Source: Liolophura sinensis
Lineage: Eukaryota > Mollusca > Polyplacophora > Chitonida > Chitonidae
Assembly: GCF_032854445.1 (NCBI RefSeq)
Contig: NC_088304.1
Span: 8,941,704-9,005,703 of the forward strand
Reading direction: 5' to 3'
DNA length: 64,000 nt
Shown here: piece after piece, positions 35,701 through 45,350 of the stretch
Layout of the letters: each line of letters starts with the position of its first letter
How positions within the stretch are numbered: position 1 is the stretch's first letter
Program-made: the position numbers and the translations under genes
The notes under the pieces: generated by a model
Seen by the model: the letters and a program-made list of their open reading frames with translations, nothing else
What the model was told of the DNA's origin: nothing
The model's database searches: none

Positions 35701-38700
35701 GGGAAGATCCACCAAGGCGATATAGATGCACAGAATTCAGATCTGGTGATATACGCGAATGTCATCACTAAGAGAAAACTTTGGGTCAAAGTTTTGCCTC
35801 AAAAATCTGAGTTATACAATTAAGCTAATTCAACTCAGAAAACTAAGTCATATAAGGACAGCTAAGTCATAAAACACATCTGGTTATATTGTTGACTTAC
35901 CTAATTAATCGGAAAACTCGCAGAAGTGTTTCATGACTCAGCACATCTGGTCATATGAAACTAGCTCAAATGTAAGATTTTGTTGTCTTATCTCTGCCAT
36001 CCGCCATTAAGGAAGCTAATGTTTGAATGTATACATCTATCTGCTTTTAGGATCAAGGTAGTAAACGTATCTATGTGTGACCTGTCTGCTTGATAAAAAG
36101 AGAGAATGATTGTTGTATTCCGCAACAATCAGAATAACGTAACGTTTGCATAAAAGACTGTCTAACTGTCATATTAAGTGTACATTCTAAGACACAAGTT
36201 AAACATCTCCTACTAGTTGATCATCCGACCCCAGTAGGTTGTCAGAAAATGTTTAACACAATGTCGCAACAACACCAACCTGGTTTTACTTTTGATTAAG
36301 GAAGGCAGGTAACAAGATCGCCACGACGTATAACACAGGAATAACTTACTTCTGCACCGACATCACGAAGATTAGCCACCTGTTGTTCGTCTGGATATGG
36401 AAATCTCATGGTCAAGCCGTGCTTCGATAGACAGTCGGCGCTTAGCCAAATACCACAGCCATTCACATCTGACAACACGTTTTTAAACATTGTTATATCT
36501 GATATTTGTTTATAATTCCTTTCGTCGAGCCTTGACCACAGTTTTGATATAAATTTCTTAAATTATTTACAAGAAATTAAATTCAAATTCATGAACATCG
36601 GTTCATAAATTATAATCGAATCGTAAACACTGATCCTCGTAAACAAGATCCAGCTTTATATCAACATTGAGATGCAGATAAATATTGCCGGTGAAAGCCA
36701 TAACTGCTGCTGATGATGATGACGATAGCCATGCTAGTAACAACGATATTTATTTACCTGATTGGTGTTTTACGCCTTACGCCAGAATATTTGTCTTATA
36801 CGTCGGCGGCCGAATGAAAACGGGACACAAACAGGGCGACCCGCGACCATCCGCAGGTTACTGGCAATAAATAAATAAATGAATAACTGTCCCATTAATC
36901 TTACCCTTCTGGAGGTTGAACCAGTTTGGGAGCGTAGTGAAGGGTCCAACTGGAGAAAAGAAATTGGATATGATAATGTATTAGTATAATTAGACAAACC
37001 ACAGAGAATTTACTTGTTATTTGTTATTTAATTTATTATTTACCTGTAATAAAAACGTACCAACAAAAATCTGTGAAAATATTAGGATGGCCTGAGAATA
37101 CCAAGGGAAATATCCATGGTTAGCGGTTAAGGAAGCTCCAAAATGTTGTCAGGTTTGATTGCCTTTGAGTTAGTCGTTACTAAAATGCCACAGCGCACTG
37201 CACTGTTTATATGCTACAGTTTAGTTCATTGTTCGTGTTATAATTATATTTTTGGAACTCTTCTGTGTTAGAGGTGCGCTTGACATGTCCATGAGCAAAG
37301 TGAGAGCACGTTTTGCTTTCGGTCAGATTTGCTGAGGGTTATGTGTTGCAGAGGACGACGATACCTAGCAGTTGCTACAGTGTCAGTATTATTAAGAAAG
37401 TGATTATCATAAATGCTACACGGCTGCCGTTTGGTTATGTTCATAAATAATACTAAAGTTCATCCATTTACATGCATGTTATCCCAATTACAACTACAAC
37501 ACATTATAGACAAATAGTGAAACGTTGTGGTGCTGCAATTAATGTTTTGTTTGATTTATTATTACACTTTCTGAAGTTGTTGCCATATGCTAGATAGCCG
37601 TAAACTACAAGTTTGAAGTAAAGTAAATATTTGCTCTTGGCAGCTTTTTACCATATGTCAGAGTACTCAAGTCACAAACAGGCAGCGCTGCAATCAATCA
37701 ATCAATCAATCGGTCGTGCTATAAGAAAAACTGTTGTGGACGTGGTTCCCAGACTCCTGCGTTGCGTAATCGTACAGGTCATTGGATAATAAAATAACAG
37801 ACGTATTAATGCAATGGCAGAAATGGCAGTAGTGAAGCTCACACTTTTACATAAACGCCGAGCACAAATTGCACTGAAATATCTACCCTCTTGTGTGACA
37901 AGTCTATGTGCCGAAATACGAATTGCTGATATTTTGAATATTTACTAACAACAGGCTTAATTAATTACAATTGGAGGGTAGAGCTATCAACCAAACTGAT
38001 ATATCAAAACAAATTTCATACAAATGACCATTTTGTAATTGATTTTGGATAATGGATTTGTCTGTATTATAAAGAGATGGCTTGTTCGAAACACACGACA
38101 GTTTAACCGCACAAAATAGTAACCAAAACCAGCAGATTTTATTTTACAACAATTTATTAGGTTTAATAAGAACAGGTAACAAGACTTTTACAAATACTAA
38201 AGTACTTAAGTTTAACAGAAGGATAGCAGTATCTATACAAATACTAAAGTACTTACAAGTACAACGGTGTCAAGTCCAAACGGACGCATATACTCCACAA
38301 TGCTTAAAAATGCACAGAGGCAATATTCACAAGAGGGAAAATCCACAGTATAACTGAGTGTATGACGAAATATACACAAAATTCCACAGACAGGGTCCGT
38401 GTACTAATAAGCACTGTGTACACAAGAGCATAAATTAAATATACAAGTTCAGACTAAACAAGTGCTCGGTGGAAAAAGGATATAACAAAGCCCGAGGCTA
38501 TAAAGACACCAAAATTTAGCACAAAAGGCCTACTAAATTAACACACAGCGAAAGCATTCAAAACTCTCAATAATTCTCCTTTCTCCCCCTTGACCTGCTT
38601 TCATAGGTCTTATATAGACTGGTGGAATTTTCTAGAATAAGAAAATGTAAACAAACAGGCCCCGAACTGAGCGTATTCTGGAACATTCTAAGGCGGAGGC

Positions 38701-40046
38701 AGACAGCAGGCCCCGAACTCAGCATATGTAAACAGTGGCAAGCTAAATTTAGAAGCTGACGGCAGTTGTTCACATAACACTATCATGAAAACACAGAACA
38801 CGTGGAGTTGCTGTTATAAGCTCTCGTTTTATATTTACCATAAGCCCGTTATTGTAAATAGTCGTTTTGTTTGGCAGTTTACTGCAGCTTTATGATTTAC
38901 TAAATGGGTACACTGTATTGTTTTAGTATTCTGAGGTTAGATGCTTGTATTTTAAACAGGATAGGTGTTTGAAATCAATACATGTCAGCTAAAATACTTC
39001 TACAGCTCATGTGCCGTTTTTATGAAGCGTAAGTCTATAGAAGTGTCGAGCTAACTTAGAACCTCGCAAATTCTGTAAAACAGAAAAACCCAGGAAATGT
39101 TTGTGGAAAGCTTGTTTTTGTTTTCAGTTGATAACTCCCCGTTAGCTGTAAACTTGCACGGTCCTCCCCGCGCCGGGTCATACCAAACACTTTAAAAAAT
39201 GATACTTGTTGTTGTTGAGAATACACCCCATTTAAATACTGACGGGGTTGTGTGGTGTTTACTCTAATGGTCGCTACTGTTTTAAAAAGACTGCAACCAA
39301 GAAAGCAAATCAAATCTACATGCAATTGCGAATACATAAACAAAAATTCAGGAAGATCTGTTGAAAGCTGTGGGATGTATATTATCCCTCATTTTCATCC
39401 ATAGGTCATCGTCCATCTTTAAATTCACGAAATGCAAGATTTTGTTTTTTATCCGTATCAACTTACCTTTAGTGAAAACAGCCTGGGAGATTTTGTTGTC
39501 AATCTCCTCAGCTCTTGTTTCGTCAATGTAATTCAGCGTTTTCAGGCAGTCAGGTATGTCGCAATCTTTATGCACCAAAGGAACGATTCGTAGTCCGTTC
39601 GTTGCACTTTGGGCAACGGCAGACCTTAACTCGTAGTGACACCAACCACTGGTAACGAAGTCAGGGGAGAGAACCATGACGATAACCAGGCTCCTGTGCA
39701 TCAAAATATCGATGTTTTCGTGAATAGGGACGCCAGCGATAAAATCCCGTCCGCTAAAACAACATTTCAAGTTATGCGGGGGACTTTTAAGATTTTTCAT
39801 TCGCTCTCGGACAAATACCTCGTCTGCTGAATCATATGAGAAAAACAGGTGGTATTCTTTACCCTGTGGAAGATCCTTGGCCACAGATTCACACAGAGCA
39901 TTTAACTCCCTTTCTCTGGTGACGAGCTCCTCTGTGTTCTCATCTTCTTTAACCGAACAAATTTCAACATTTTCATAGCTATTGTTCTCGTGACAAACAA
40001 TTTCTGGCAGGCCATCTGCGGTTGCACCCAGTATGCATGTAGCCAT
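23774..40046 (-). CDS. TIR-domain two-transmembrane protein, seven coding exons (480 aa)
   Basis: Coding exons on the minus strand: 40046-39467, 36498-36350, 34890-34609, 33816-33718, 27275-27240, 26556-26440 and 23953-23774. Every intron has GT..AG, most donors reading GTAAG. Phases agree: the first junction splits a codon 1+2, all others fall between codons, and the sum is 481 codons including TGA. Domains: residues 1-62 acidic; 63-190 TIR (YHLFFSYDSAD, RDFIAGVPI, SPDFVTSGWCHYEL); 281-303 and 306-327 two hydrophobic helices with Cys clusters on each side (HCSRHCCC, CVQKCC); the rest is a charged C-terminal part. The TIR part suggests innate immune or NAD-linked signalling at a membrane. I do not recognise the C-terminal family. 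Exon 36350-36498 has a weak pyrimidine tract and alternative AG sites. The gene model is inference from splice signals. Confidence 0.72.
24038..24650 (-). repeat. interspersed repeat R1 copy, interrupted by a SINE
   Basis: A family recognised by comparing 44110-44680 and 57485-57990. Shared landmarks are gacgtacagca, ctcttgtcaatttacct, gttttattct..catg.aaatg, gcaa.tta.acgcccc, gtaaaaaaat and gatgttaactgca. Here the SINE S1 at 24185-24341 sits inside it. Strand is nominal because the class and orientation are unknown. Confidence 0.55.
24185..24341 (+). repeat. SINE S1 with 12-bp target duplication
   Basis: Plus-orientation S1 body and A-rich tail (caatcaaacaaatcaataaa). Flanked by tacacgccccgt at 24173-24184 and 24342-24353, so it inserted into repeat R1. 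Confidence 0.8.
24716..24845 (+). repeat. SINE S1, 5'-truncated
   Basis: Plus orientation: cttgcggatgatcgtgggtt, then the gaaatattcttgagtacggc block and an A-rich tail. The tRNA head is missing. Confidence 0.75.
24850..25820. other. TIR-gene intron sequence, unassigned
   Basis: AT-rich, no coding signal. Contains a run of 13 G at 25480-25492 and a T-rich patch near 25521. Nothing else recognised. Confidence 0.35.
25821..26326. mobile_element. MITE-like element with TTAA ends and imperfect terminal inverted repeats
   Basis: The left end reads TTAAAGGGACATATTGCCGA and the right end, complemented, TTAAAGAGGCGTATGGCCAA: 15 of 20 positions match. TTAA at both outer borders is the target site duplicated by piggyBac-type transposases. 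At 506 bp it is too short for a transposase; the 109-codon frame inside has no known motif. Lies in the last intron of the TIR gene. Confidence 0.5.
26866..27058 (-). repeat. interspersed repeat R1, diverged copy
   Basis: Begins ttagagacgtacagcacgta and contains tacctcagttagagttttat and tgtaaatgcttaa, the R1 landmarks. Intronic in the TIR gene. Strand nominal. Confidence 0.5.
27424..27650 (+). repeat. SINE S1, two separated pieces
   Basis: 27424-27480 is the tRNA-like head (cagcgcattggctcagaagc, then gcggtcgctgtgagtt) and 27577-27650 the 3' body and tail (cttgagtacggcgtaaaaca). The middle is replaced by about 100 unrelated bases. Confidence 0.6.
27651..28923. other. TIR-gene intron sequence, unassigned
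   Basis: AT-rich with no recognised gene or transposon. A 72-codon minus frame at 28680-28898 has no splice context and is not called. Confidence 0.35.
28924..29155 (-). repeat. SINE S2, tRNA head missing
   Basis: Minus-orientation S2. The tail gagtgagtgagtgcttgggg is at low coordinates, then tttaacgtcgtactcaacaa, gtcatatgacgacgaagg and the conserved core cgagccattatactgatacg. Ends near gcactatcc. The same layout is at 63590-63850. Confidence 0.75.
29279..30660 (-). pseudogene. hAT-type transposase relic (ZMYM1/TTF-domain type)
   Basis: The minus strand encodes, in broken frames, pieces in the right order. An N-terminal TTF-like segment (about 30660-30430: FISKCFSNWKEAQ, FHKEDVERL) is followed by RWVGEDFIVHEDFLWVYKVDDI (about 30190-30090), then ALNLACNDAIKEV and VRVLCPTRWTVHANSL (30032-29682), and the C-terminal half with KRKMPQRYEVG (29695-29279). 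Stops and frame changes show it is dead. It lies within an intron of the TIR gene on the same strand. Confidence 0.75.
30795..31985 (-). mobile_element. gag-like retroelement relic flanked by direct repeats
   Basis: The minus frame at 31374-31075 (FKDLQSRAYP, RRGYVRGLGDRWL) resembles a retrotransposon gag capsid segment. It continues from 31470 (LHKALEQYLA) and from a coiled N-terminal region in 31984-31481. About 150 bases are directly repeated at 30795-30950 and 31783-31950 (lctttgcatatacc.. gaactccaggctcgtcccag). The repeats could be shortened LTR or leader copies, or a tandem duplication. No pol domain seen. Confidence 0.5.
32217..32636. repeat. 41-bp minisatellite, about 10 units
   Basis: Unit cctacaggaagtgggcgtac followed by atactctgatacacactatta. 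Successive cctacagg starts are 41 bases apart (for example acctac at 32225, 32266, 32307). Units differ at a few positions and the last are most diverged. Intronic in the TIR gene. Confidence 0.9.
32637..33400. other. TIR-gene intron sequence, unassigned
   Basis: No recognised element or exon. Only short unrelated frames. Confidence 0.3.
33410..33530 (-). repeat. SINE S1 fragment
   Basis: Minus orientation: tactcaagaatatttcc, cagtatggtgggagg, gctgacagaccttcccaca. Diverged and lacking both ends. Confidence 0.65.
33990..34190 (-). repeat. SINE S1, diverged copy
   Basis: Minus orientation: tttatttgttttacacc, agcatttcacgtac, gcggcggcgaccag, aggccttcccacata, ggacctcaacttacagcgaa. A T-rich run at 33974-33990 marks the tail. 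A further weak piece may lie at 34206-34270. Confidence 0.6.
34609..34890 (-). CDS. membrane-hairpin exon of the TIR protein
   Basis: 94 codons between acceptor aatttcag and donor CTAAA|GTAAGT, in phase 0 at both ends. It encodes IDVDVNLIPLIDTVNKHW, then two closely spaced hydrophobic helices (about GTAIFFSVLIQSVIALIL and GLIMGITVGTFFLSLLLL). The short turn between them implies both ends lie on the same side of the membrane. Confidence 0.75.
34891..36349 (-). other. TIR-gene intron 2
   Basis: A 1459-base intron between exons 36498-36350 and 34890-34609. No transposon recognised. Two short plus-strand frames (35065-35340, 35334-35594) have no known motif. Confidence 0.45.
36745..36866 (-). 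repeat. SINE S1 fragment
   Basis: Minus orientation: gattggtgttttacgcctta, ccagaatatttgtcttatac, gaccatccgcaggttactgg. Followed by aataaataaatgaata, possibly a target or tail duplication. Confidence 0.65.
36867..38058. other. TIR-gene intron 1, part
   Basis: Mostly unassigned. Includes a short S3 SINE scrap near 37318-37356 and an (aatc)n microsatellite at 37692-37711. Confidence 0.4.
38059..38779 (-). repeat. LTR-B solo LTR, second copy
   Basis: About 721 bp, the reverse complement of 19890-20622 with scattered differences. It has the TATA-like motif (seen as tcttatatagactgg near 38609 on the plus strand) and aataaa region. It lies in intron 1 of the TIR gene in the same orientation as that gene, so its promoter or polyadenylation signals could affect the transcript. 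Confidence 0.8.
39467..40046 (-). CDS. TIR exon of the two-transmembrane protein
   Basis: The first coding exon (193 codons plus one base) contains the full TIR fold: beta-A/box 1 YHLFFSYDSADE (residues 65-76), BB-loop region GRDFIAGVPIHENI (99-112), VIVMVLSPDFV (121-131), and WCHYEL (135-140) with a Glu placed as in Toll-like receptors. The donor is CTAAAG|GTAAGT. ATG 40046 is chosen because the upstream part of the exon, from the acceptor tttttcag at about 40105, has a TGA in this frame. A frame-open tail after the donor down to 39348 is intron. Confidence 0.85.
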
Positions 40047-40104
40047 GTGTACGCCTACTATAGTCCGCTTTGTAGATTGACTTGGTGGAAAAGAAAGCCG
40101 TCAC

Positions 40105-40987
40105 CTGAAAAAGCAGGTTTAAACTTGTTATTTATCACGTACCTGTAGGTATAATTCCTCATTCACTTTCCTTTTATTGACATAATTTGAATGCTTTGAT
40201 TTAATTTCATTGTGCTGTGCATTGAGAACAAATGTTCAATGCACAAGCGCCTCTTACAGTTATCTCCCGTGGAAATTCCCTCTTCTGTCTGAATGAAGAG
40301 GTCATCTTAAACATGAAAAAGACTACCGGCTTAGAAAGTCAAACCAGAGCAGGGATGACAAATGGACCATCAAAAACTCTTAATTAATGATAAGACAGAA
40401 ATTCGGTATAATATTCTAAATAATATACGATGTTTTGACCATATAACATTATACAGATTGGACTGCCAAAACATATATGTATTATAGATTGATATATTTT
40501 TACCAGAGCTTATTAGGACCATGAAACAACAACAACTTTTAAGAATATCATCCAAATGTGGAACAAAATAATCAGTGCATTTATAGTTCAAACATTATGA
40601 ACGTTAAATAATATATAGCTGGCATAGGCATACAATGTATGTTGATTAGCCTGTATGATGAGAGATGTGACGTTAATTTCCATAATTTGTTAACTTTCAG
40701 TTTATTTTTGGCAATATCTCAGAAATTTTGCCAAATTATTGCATACATGTCACGCCTAGTTCCAAGGGCTAGTATGTCTAGTAACGCCGACGTTTTTAAT
40801 CTACGTCAGTAAACATTGCTATTGAAACTTGTATGTCAAGGCTTTTCTAACAAACGTCTCCATTCAAAGCTCATTACATTTTGCCATTTATATCACCAGT
40901 TAATTTTTATTTATAATCATAGAACATTAGCACATTATATCAACTGTTAGAGTAATGAAAACGCTAAGTGTACTAATTATTATAATA
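40105..40987. other. sequence upstream of the TIR coding start, unassigned
   Basis: No recognised feature. On the minus strand this is the intron or promoter region ahead of the TIR exon. Confidence 0.3.
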
Positions 40988-41087
40988 TGTATTTATTTAT
41001 TAATTTGATAAACGCTGTACTCAAGAATATTTCACTTGGTACGAAGAAACCGGGCAGAGCCCGGGGGAAGCCCATGGCCATCCGCAG
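40988..41087 (-). repeat. SINE S1 fragment
   Basis: Minus orientation: tatttatttattaatttgat tail, then gtactcaagaatatttcact, accgggcagagcccggggga, catggccatccgcag. 5' part missing. Confidence 0.7.
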
Positions 41088-41312
41088 AATTATTATAGTA
41101 AGCGTTGCAACTCATACTGTATGATAATTTCTAGGCAAGCGTTGAAATCGTAACTACAAGTGTAATAAGGTTACATTAAAGATTTGCAATCGCAACCCTT
41201 AATGTCTATTATTCAAAGTATTAGAATTAGCTGTAAAATGTTAGCTGGCTGAAACAGTAAATTTCTGTAAGGGATATTTGAACCCTTAATTATTATATGG
41301 CTATATTAAGCT

Positions 41313-41660
41313 CGCGGGAGCGGGTTGTGGCCTTGGGATTAAAGGTGCTTGCCTTTCACTGGAAGTGCAGGATCAAAACTGCCTTTATACTTTATACTAT
41401 AGAATTTTCCACTTTTACTGCTTGAAAATCCTTGGTCATAATAAGCTGTTGACGCTCGTGTGGCCGTTTCCTTAGCTCAAAGTTCGCTGAGGGCTATTTG
41501 TATTCCACAAAGGTGATGCGGGATATTTGTAGGTGAGATGTGAGAAAGTCAGTCAGTGACTTGCCAAAGAGAAGCGGTTTAGCCAAGTCATATGCATCCT
41601 CCGCTCTTAAGAGTGACAGTCATCATATAATTGTAAATGTCTGATTATTGTGATAAGTAA
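41313..41660 (+). repeat. SINE S3, tRNA-derived
   Basis: Starts with a tRNA-like head (gttgtggccttgggattaa, ggtgcttgcctttcact, box-B-like gcaggatcaaaactg). Continues with gctcaaagttcgctgaggg, aagtcagtcagtgacttgcc and aagagtgacagtcatcatat. A scrap of the same body is at 37318-37356. Identification rests on the head structure. Confidence 0.55.
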
Positions 41661-42410
41661 AGGTACAATAAATTATACCACTAAATGGATCAATAAATCC
41701 ATATATATACAATAAAGAAAAAATATATAAAATGTATATATTATGAAAAAATATTAAAAGGCATCAAATACTTTGTATACTTATAGACGCGTTTGACATT
41801 TGAGGTCTTTTACTTGTGGCACTGCATGACTATGCAGGCATTACTCCAGGATCAACTAGGGTCTTTCCCAACAGCTGGTGTGATATAACATTATTACATT
41901 AGAGATTGTGATAACAACGCTCAGTGTAACATTATTACAATATGGGATGGCACGCCAACGTCTAGAGTACTAATTTTCATAGTAAGCGTTTTGGTTACAC
42001 TTACAGTTGCTGTATACAGTGCTAGGCTTTGAAAGTATGTATGTATCTAATTCACTTTAACTGGGGCCGGGGCTGTATAAACATAGCGCGGTTTTAATAT
42101 CTTCGCTATATTTATATGAACAAGTGCAATGAAGGAGCAACCGAGATACCTTTACACGTTTTCAGGCTTTACAGAAGGATATTGTGAAAGATTTAATTTG
42201 ACGCACTGGAAATTACTGACACACGTTCGTCTTTCTAGCATCATTCGAAAATGCGGACTACTTCTATTTTCCGATAGATATCTTCCGTAGAGATTATAAT
42301 GTTAATTTAATCCATGTACCTGGTCTTTGGAAATTTGTCTGGATATTGTTTTACCGGTTGACGGCCTGAAGTGTGATTTGGACACTTCGCTTATAATCAC
42401 CCAAGCATTT
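41661..42410. other. AT-rich unassigned stretch
   Basis: Contains a very AT-rich patch (41690-41760). No recognised gene or element before the 18-bp minisatellite. Confidence 0.3.
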
Positions 42411-42500
42411 GACCTAGGGTTGGACGTTGACCTAGGATTGGGCGTTGACCTAGGGTTGGGCGTTGACCTAGGACTGGGCGTTGACCTAGGGTTGGGCGTT
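42411..42500. repeat. 18-bp minisatellite, exactly 5 units
   Basis: Units of the form gacctagggttgggcgtt with one or two substitutions each. As 18 is a multiple of three, frames stay open on both strands (Asp-Leu-Gly-Leu repeats on plus, SerThrProAsnProArg on minus), but no gene context supports translation. Confidence 0.9.
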
Positions 42501-42602
42501 CCGAGTTCTGTGGTGCTATGCGAATACATGTATGAATCATCTTCTATTACGTATGCAGAGTGTGCTTAAACTACTGAACCTTTAGAATACAGAGACATTT
42601 AC

Positions 42603-42732
42603 CTGCACAGGTCCGCGCTCTGTGTCTTTGTTGTCGTGTCTTACATGATTGATCCTTTCAGTACTGTTACATGCATTCTCGTCTCCACGGCGAGACATGT
42701 TTATACCAGATGCATACACAAGCTATACACAG
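42603..42732 (-). CDS. candidate upstream exon of the TIR gene
   Basis: The minus strand shows an acceptor (cattttcttcag), then ATG at 42698 opening 32 codons (MSRRGDENACNS start) and a donor CAG|GTAAAT. Spliced directly to the acceptor at 40105, its frame would not match the TIR frame and would stop within about 40 codons. It is thus a 5' leader exon with an upstream frame, an exon needing another unseen exon, or not real. Confidence 0.3.
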
Positions 42733-42757
42733 CTGAAGAAAATGTAGGTCAAAATTT

Positions 42758-42884
42758 GCTTATTGATTTACTTGGCGCCTTACGCTATACTCCAGAATAT
42801 TCGCTCTTATGACGGCAGCCAGCATTGTGGTAGGAGGGAGTCGAGCAGAACCCTGGAAGAGACCTACGACCATCCACTGATTCA
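42758..42884 (-). repeat. SINE S1 fragment
   Basis: Minus orientation: cgccttacgctatactccag, aatattcgctcttatgacgg, cagccagcattgtggtagg, tacgaccatccactg. Strongly diverged. Confidence 0.6.
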
Positions 42885-43002
42885 AATGTGTTCGTATATG
42901 TGAATGTGATGACGACACAGTAATTTTAGACCACTGATCACTGCATTTTTATACGTAATTCTGCCTAAGCTATGGTACTAAGAGTGTGTACGCATGGAAA
43001 AG

Positions 43003-43110
43003 CTATAACCAGAGCAGCGACTGCAGTGTCGTAGTTGGTAAATGGTCACACGTGACCGGTAAATTCTTATCTCGCCTTTTTTCCTTAGGGTTTTGTTGTA
43101 TCTATTAATG
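43003..43110 (-). repeat. interspersed repeat R1 fragment
   Basis: Landmarks gccagagcagcgac (here ccagagcagcgactgcagtg), tggtcacacgtgaccggta and cttagggttttgtt. Strand nominal. Confidence 0.4.
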
Positions 43111-43539
43111 TAAAGAAAGAAATGGTGCTCCCCAACCCCATCCGTCCTCTCCTCTCAGCATACGACTTTGCTATTATTATAGAATATGCCTGAGCAGATA
43201 GAATAAAATCTTATCTGAGGTAAATTGGCAAGAGTCAGTTACGTGTGTCCATTTACTACTACTGTCGCCAGTGCTCTGGTTTTACTCTCTATTCTATAGC
43301 CTTCTGTACAGAAAAGCGCAACTTAAGCACTAAACTCTTTAATCAGTTAGCATAATTTATGATTATATATACAGAGACCTGCTGTTCGCTTGGGTTTTAG
43401 AAATTTTATTCTAATTTAAGCTGCTTAAGGACAAAAATATACAGGTGAGAAAACGCGCAGTGAAGCGAGACCCTCCCATTCAAATCATTGGACCTTCTTA
43501 CCTTCAGGTATCCCAGGGATATTGGTTTATTTACCCCAT

Positions 43540-43590
43540 TTATTTAACGCCATATTCAAGAATTTTTCACTTAAACGATGACTAGATTAT
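43540..43590 (-). repeat. SINE S1 scrap
   Basis: tatttaacgccatattcaag followed by aatttttcacttaaacgatg, matching the S1 body. Confidence 0.45.
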
Positions 43591-44110
43591 AGAATTGTGC
43601 TATATATTAAGATGACTTACCTAGGTGTGATTTTTACTGCGCCCACACATGTATATATCTGCTGGGCTCTTATCTGGTAACTAATGACAGTAAAGGGCCG
43701 AAAATACCAAACTGGCTCTACAGTCTGGATATTTCCATCGGAAATTCCAGAGCTCATATTTAGGTCATTTTATGTTAATTTCCTTTGACGGAGAGATCGT
43801 GGTTATTATACCTGTTCGAATACAAAGGCTTGACCCACATACTGGTTCTAACAAGCCCAATTTTGTTTGGAATTTTCAGTAAAAATCCCCTAAACCAGAC
43901 AGTTTCATTTTAAAGTGATAGCTACACCTGCTCTATGTGTATTTCGGTAAATTCTTCACAGCAGAGCACAAACAGAGGAAGGATAAACGAGTGATTTCGT
44001 GCGGGTGAAATTGTCCATTATAAGGTAGGACATTGCTTGGAAAAACAGTTTTAAAAACAGGAGTGTGTGCATATCTGTATGTTACCTGTGGTTTGTCAGC
44101 ATCTTGTCAA
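43591..44110. other. unassigned stretch
   Basis: No coding or repeat signal recognised. Confidence 0.3.
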
Positions 44111-44680
44111 CTGTAATTAAAGACGTACAGCATAGAGAGTAAGGCCAGAGCAGCGACGACAGAGTGATAATGAACACAGCCTCTCGTCAGCTTACCTCAG
44201 TCAAGGCTTTTTCCAACTATTCATGTAAATGCATAAATAGTAGCAATTTACAAGCCGCTTAGCGCCATGGTTTAAGCAGAATTAAGTTTTAAAAAATACA
44301 GTGATGTTAAATGCAATTTATTAGACGTTACTGTTCTAGAATTACTGAAAATGCTGTGTTGTCATCATATTTAACATACAATCACATTAAAACAACGCAA
44401 AGGGGCCAGGCCTCGGAGATGCTTAGTCCACCAGCAGAATCCTGGTTTATGCATGGATAGAGTATAATTAAAGACGTACAGCATATAGAGTAAAACACAT
44501 AACCACAGAAATACGGTCTCTTGTCAATTTACCTCCGTCAGGGATTTATTCTGTTCATGAAAATGTGTAAATAGCAGCAATATACACGCCCCTTAACGTC
44601 ATGGCTTAAGCCCAATTAGGTAAAAAAAAATTCCGGTGATGTTAACTGCAGTGACTTATCACTGAGAGAAAATTCTAAAC
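44110..44680 (-). repeat. repeat R1, two copies in tandem
   Basis: Copy 1 is about 44113-44460 and copy 2 about 44464-44680 (truncated). Both open with taattaaagacgtacagcat and share tcagcttacctcag/caatttacctccg, acgccccttaacg and gtgatgttaa. Copy 1 ends with tgcttagtccaccagcagaa. Strand nominal. Confidence 0.6.
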
Positions 44681-45140
44681 CTGTGATTGGTCAATCCACG
44701 ATGGATGAGCTACCATATTCGACGAGCACGCGAGATTATTTTTTCTGGAGTTTTTAGCAGGTAACAGCAACAACACGTGAAAAACCTTCTCGTAACATTT
44801 TTTGAGGCAATGAAATTGCATTCCCTCGCAAATTGAATGGAAAATAACAATCAGTTAACTTAAGGCAAGTATTTGTCTCTCAGCTCGCTCAACCAAGTTC
44901 CCTATTCGATCCTCGTGTTCTTCTCATCGTGTTGTGCCCTGACAACAATCTCGGCGTGCTGCCCTGCTGGATCTTCTGTCGTATAGCTGTATATAAATCG
45001 ATCTAACCCTGCTCTGTGGGATTATACAGGCATTCATATAGTTTACTTCATCATGATTCTTTATAAAATTCAGTTGCAGGCTGAGATACCTGTATTTTAT
45101 TTGGTCTGGAAATCATTCATGGACCACGAGTTTGAAATTT

Positions 45141-45350
45141 GAGTAGGATGTCATGCCTGTTTTCGACATCCCAGCATCACTGAAAACTGCCGGACTGCTT
45201 CTCTCTTCCATGTTACCAGCTTTATTCACCTTTTACATTTCTTACATATTCCTTTGTGAAATGGAGTATGAAGTTTTTTTGAAAAGATTCTTTCCATTAT
45301 CGGCTTGGAACGCCCCTTTACGAATTACGAGTGGTAGGCGAATGTCGAAC
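45141..45350 (+). repeat. interspersed repeat R2, copy 2
   Basis: Matches 5912-6140: atgtcatgcctg, gcatcactgaaaactg, tgcttctctctt, ttggaacgcccctttacg, aattacgagtggtag, gcgaatgtcgaacttaa. An overlapping 124-codon frame (45153-45527) is therefore probably not a gene. Confidence 0.55.

Noticed and set aside
37692-37711. CRISPR-like or regulatory repeat
   Set aside because: A simple aatc microsatellite.
42302-42569. Proline/arginine or Asp-Leu-Gly repeat protein
   Set aside because: An 18-bp minisatellite keeps both strands open; no splice or start context supports a gene.
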